The translations under genes and the position numbers were made by a program. From the NCBI GenBank assembly GCA_024643705.1, contig JAHEML010000131.1, forward strand, positions 1-8,050: 8,050 bases of DNA. Reading direction: 5' to 3'. Shown one piece after another: positions 5,577 to 8,050 of this stretch. The first letter of the stretch is position 1; every line of letters begins with the position of its first letter. A model generated the notes under the pieces. The model did no database searches. It saw nothing but the letters and a program-made list of their open reading frames with translations, and was not told where the DNA came from. This stretch comes from Caldilineaceae bacterium. GTDB lineage: Bacteria > Chloroflexota > Anaerolineae > Caldilineales > Caldilineaceae.

Positions 5577-5604
5577 GGCACGTACAAGACAGGTACGCTG
5601 CCAG
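5575..5604. promoter_or_regulatory. 11-bp inverted repeat at the predicted transcription start
   Basis: CTGGCACGTAC (5575-5585) pairs with GTACG-C-TGCCAG (5593-5604) over 11 bp with one bulged base and a 7-base centre. It begins on the last bases of the predicted -10 box and covers the likely start site. A repressor bound here would block initiation; alternatively the transcript would begin with a stabilising hairpin. CUT1 sugar operons are often controlled by LacI- or GntR-type repressors, but this sequence is not recognised as any known site. Confidence 0.5.
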
Positions 5605-5682
5605 CCATTGATGGATTGAGAACCCAAGACAGGCGATCACATCCGACCAGTTGGGTTGTCGCGGTTGTGTATTGAACCATTT

Positions 5683-5689
5683 GAGAGGT
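5683..5689 (+). promoter_or_regulatory. Ribosome binding site of the MalF-like permease
   Basis: GAGAGGT lies 9 bases before the GTG at 5699. It supports that start, since the next in-frame methionine lies beyond the first membrane helix. Confidence 0.7.
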
Positions 5690-5698
5690 TGACATCTC

Positions 5699-7417
5699 GT
5701 GGAAACTCCCCTCACTCGACAAGAATCCATCGCCGTTGCTGCGCCCGTGCGTACTGCCCCCCGACGGTTGCTCAGCGGAAGCCAGAGCCGCCGACTGCGC
5801 GAAGCCTTGCTGGCTTACTCGTTTCTCCTCCCATCCATCGTGATCATCGGGCTTTTTGGCCTCTTCCCCTTGGCTTTTGCCGTCTACGAGAGCACATTGC
5901 GGGGATTAAATAAAGTTGTTGGCACACCCGATGGCCTGGGCAACTATTTCAAAGCAGTGGACAACCTAGCCTATGTCATCGGTTTTTGGATGGCTGCGGC
6001 ATTTGCCTTCTTTGCTGTGCGTAGCCTTTTGGCAATCGTGCAAGAGCAGCGAGAATACAACGCTCGCCCCTGGCCCTGGCTACTGCCTGGTGGGTTGGTA
6101 GCCGTGAGTGTGGCCCTTTTCGCCCGTTTTGTCTTTTCCCTTCTCCCCGAACTCCTGATCATCCCCAGCAAGCTACGTGGACCAGCCAACACACCGGAAA
6201 ATTTTACAGCAGCGATCAAAGAAGCGTGGCTATTGCCAGCAATTCAGCAAGCCCTGTGGACGAGTGTAATCGTTCTGCTGATTGGCGTGGCTGCGGCTGT
6301 TCTTGTGAATCGGATGGCAACCCGACGCCGCGCACTGCCCCGGGTCTATTTTGGACAATTCTTCTCCATTACACTCCTGACCATTGGAGCAATTGTCCTG
6401 GGATGGTTCACATGGCAGCAGGTGGAGATGGCCTACGCCGTCGCCCTGGAAGCCGGTGAAGGGCTAGAAATCTGGACCCAGGTCATCACCATCAGCGCGG
6501 GCTTTTTGTTGTTGATTTTGGCCTGGTGGGTGTGGGAAAGCGCAGACGAACAGACGTCTAACCTGGTGATGGTGTTCCGATTGGTCAGCGCGGTGATGCT
6601 CATGGTGGGCGGTTGGCTTCTCATTGGCGAACTACCCAGGGTAGTGGCTGCGGGCGACAAAACCTGGTGGCAGGGTTTACAAAACACGGTCTACTATGTG
6701 CTTGGCACCGTCCCCCTGCAACTGGGGATTTCTCTGGTATTGGCCGTCTTGCTCTTTCAGAAAATCCGGGGCCAATCATTCTTCCGCATGGTCTACTTTC
6801 TGCCCTATATCGCGCCCTTTGTGGGCACGGCGGCGGTCTTCCGCATTCTTTTCTCCAACCGTCCCAGTGCGCCCATCAATAGCATGCTTACCTCGTTGGG
6901 CTTTGACACGTTGCAATGGTTGAACGAACCCAACGGCATCTTTCGTCTCATCAGCGGCGCCGACCAAGCGATTGCGTCTGCACTATCTGGGCCGAGCCTG
7001 GCCTTGATCGTCATCATGATCTACGGCATTTGGACTTTTGTGGGCTTCGACACAGTCATATTTCTGGCTGGGTTGGGTGCTATACCCAAAGAGCTATACG
7101 AAGTCGCGTCCATCGACGGAGCCGGTTCCTGGGCACAGTTTCGCCATGTGACACTACCCCTGCTTTCGCCCACTCTCTATTTCCTCAGCCTCTACGCGGT
7201 CATCGGCACATTCAAAGCCTTCAACCATATTTATGTACTACGTACAGGCGGCGCGCTGGGCACAACAGACACAGCCAGCATCGTCATCTTTCAAGCATTC
7301 AAACGCGACACCCGCTATGGCTATGCATCGGCCCTGGCGATTTTGCTGCTGATTATCATTCTGGCAGTCACGGCCATCAACAACCGCATCGCCAGCCGGA
7401 GGGTTTTCTATGGCTAA
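5699..7417 (+). CDS. Carbohydrate ABC transporter permease, MalF-like (CUT1), enlarged
   Basis: This is the first membrane subunit of a sugar-type importer, 572 residues; most family members have 290-320 and E. coli MalF has 514. A cytoplasmic tail (1-36) precedes helix 1 (about 37-62), then the usual GLGNYFKAVDN segment (79-89). About 240 extra residues follow, with hydrophobic stretches near 90-113, 128-149, 184-204, 222-241, 262-279 and 293-312. The normal core resumes at WWQGLQNTVYY (323-333) and carries the EAA loop at 468-487 (EVASIDGAG...TLP) near the C-terminus. Part of the insert (182-242) reads like a degenerate copy of the first core helices. It differs from E. coli MalF, whose enlargement is a soluble P2 loop. 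The substrate is unknown, and glycerol-3-phosphate (UgpA type) cannot be excluded. GTG start with a ribosome binding site; the stop overlaps the next gene by 8 bp. Confidence 0.9.
   Translation: METPLTRQESIAVAAPVRTAPRRLLSGSQSRRLREALLAYSFLLPSIVIIGLFGLFPLAFAVYESTLRGLNKVVGTPDGLGNYFKAVDNLAYVIGFWMAAAFAFFAVRSLLAIVQEQREYNARPWPWLLPGGLVAVSVALFARFVFSLLPELLIIPSKLRGPANTPENFTAAIKEAWLLPAIQQALWTSVIVLLIGVAAAVLVNRMATRRRALPRVYFGQFFSITLLTIGAIVLGWFTWQQVEMAYAVALEAGEGLEIWTQVITISAGFLLLILAWWVWESADEQTSNLVMVFRLVSAVMLMVGGWLLIGELPRVVAAGDKTWWQGLQNTVYYVLGTVPLQLGISLVLAVLLFQKIRGQSFFRMVYFLPYIAPFVGTAAVFRILFSNRPSAPINSMLTSLGFDTLQWLNEPNGIFRLISGADQAIASALSGPSLALIVIMIYGIWTFVGFDTVIFLAGLGAIPKELYEVASIDGAGSWAQFRHVTLPLLSPTLYFLSLYAVIGTFKAFNHIYVLRTGGALGTTDTASIVIFQAFKRDTRYGYASALAILLLIIILAVTAINNRIASRRVFYG
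7398..7403 (+). promoter_or_regulatory. Ribosome binding site of the MalG-like permease
   Basis: GGAGGG lies inside the end of the preceding gene, 6 bases before ATG 7410. It selects this start over the out-of-frame ATG at 7417. Confidence 0.85.
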
Positions 7418-8050
7418 TGCAGTGGCAAAGGCACAACCGACCAAAATTCATCCCGATGCCCGCACATTTAGTATCGGGCGGGTGTTGATCTACTTTGTTC
7501 TAACCCTGGGCGCAGCCGCAGCAATCATCCCCTTCTTGTACACCATCAGCGTCTCGCTGATGAATCTGACCGAAGCAACCGGCGGCGCGTTCTATCCGGG
7601 GCAGTTGGCGGGCAATGGGTTTGATCCGAGCAAATTGCAGTGGGGCAATTACATTCAGGCCTGGAACGATGCCCAGTTCTCCCGCTATTTTATGAACAGC
7701 GTGAAGATTACATTCATCACCCTGGCGGGTGAAGTCATTTTTTGTTCACTGGCTGCCTATGCCTTTGCCCAGATGGAGTTTCCCGGCAAGAATTTTCTCT
7801 TTGCTCTGCTACTTTCAACGTTGATGCTGCCCGAAGCCATCATCTGGGTTCCCAACTTTATCACCGTCGCCTGGTTGGGGCGCATCAGCCCTATCCCCTG
7901 GATGAACAATTGGCCCGCTCTGACCATCCCCTTTATGGCGAGTGCCTTTGGCATCTTCCTGCTGCGTCAATTCTTCTCGCAGATACCACGGGAGCTTTGG
8001 GACTCGGCCCAGATCGACGGTGCAGGCCATCTACGCTATCTGGCAACCGT
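7410..8050 (+). CDS. Carbohydrate ABC transporter permease, MalG-like (CUT1), partial
   Basis: This is the second membrane subunit of the sugar-type importer. The reading frame stays open to the window edge, giving 213 residues; full members have about 270-300, so the C-terminal part is missing. A short cytoplasmic tail is followed by helix 1 (about 23-50). An extracytoplasmic segment with WGNYIQAWNDAQF (78-90) leads to FMNSVKIT (94-101), the usual start of the core. Helices lie near 101-119, 129-152 and 169-186, and the motif FGIFLLRQFF (180-189) is typical of the family. The EAA loop begins at E195 (ELWDSAQIDGAG). The start overlaps the MalF-like gene by 8 bp with a strong ribosome binding site, so the two are translated together and should form a heterodimer. 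The loop between helix 1 and the core is longer than usual, with a Gly-rich stretch. Confidence 0.93.
   Translation, partial: MANAVAKAQPTKIHPDARTFSIGRVLIYFVLTLGAAAAIIPFLYTISVSLMNLTEATGGAFYPGQLAGNGFDPSKLQWGNYIQAWNDAQFSRYFMNSVKITFITLAGEVIFCSLAAYAFAQMEFPGKNFLFALLLSTLMLPEAIIWVPNFITVAWLGRISPIPWMNNWPALTIPFMASAFGIFLLRQFFSQIPRELWDSAQIDGAGHLRYLAT

Noticed and set aside
6916..7488. 190-codon plus-strand open frame across the end of the MalF-like gene
   Set aside because: It is out of frame with both well-supported permeases and has shadow-like composition.
1..8050. CRISPR array, tRNA or rRNA genes, or phosphonate catabolism genes (C-P lyase, phosphonatase, phosphite dehydrogenase)
   Set aside because: None were recognised. 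The short arrays have 7-14 bp periods without spacers, and every long coding region is accounted for by transport or kinase genes.

Overview
The window looks like a chromosomal stretch from a bacterium of the Chloroflexota, probably Anaerolineae/Caldilineae-like. This is an inference from moderately high GC, a solute-binding lipoprotein with a Pro/Ala-rich linker after the lipobox, enlarged ABC permeases, and gaps filled with short-period repeats. No marker gene settles it. The window holds two ABC importers in opposite orientations, separated by a small P-loop kinase gene.

Minus strand, 373-4756: a complete four-gene importer of the phosphonate/phosphite/hypophosphite family, transcribed phnD (binding lipoprotein), phnC (ATPase), phnE-1 and phnE-2 (two permeases). 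PhnD should capture the ligand outside the membrane, the two PhnE paralogues form the channel, and PhnC drives it. A plausible sigma70-type promoter and a strong Shine-Dalgarno precede phnD, and phnE-1/phnE-2 are coupled by a TGATG stop/start. Both permeases are much longer than the classical PhnE (about 260-280 residues). Each carries an extracytoplasmic beta-rich insert of about 150 residues with a conserved cysteine pair, and PhnE-1 also has an extra N-terminal two-helix module.

Plus strand, 4952-5473: a small AAA_33-type P-loop kinase, divergent from phnD. Plus strand, 5699 to the window end: two carbohydrate-type (CUT1, MalF/MalG-like) permeases overlapping by 8 bp, the second cut by the window edge. 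They follow a good promoter whose start region holds an 11-bp inverted repeat. The MalF-like protein has about 240 extra residues of membrane helices. No binding protein or ATPase for this second importer lies in the window.

Non-coding features are the most unusual part. At 52-280, downstream of the phn operon, lies a compact 195-bp element with terminal inverted repeats, several internal hairpins and abutting 17-bp imperfect direct repeats; it is a candidate MITE or structured RNA. The gaps phnC/phnE-1, phnD/phnC and phnD/kinase hold arrays with 7-, 8- and 14-bp periods respectively. The 8-bp array folds into a 17-bp stem in the phn mRNA.
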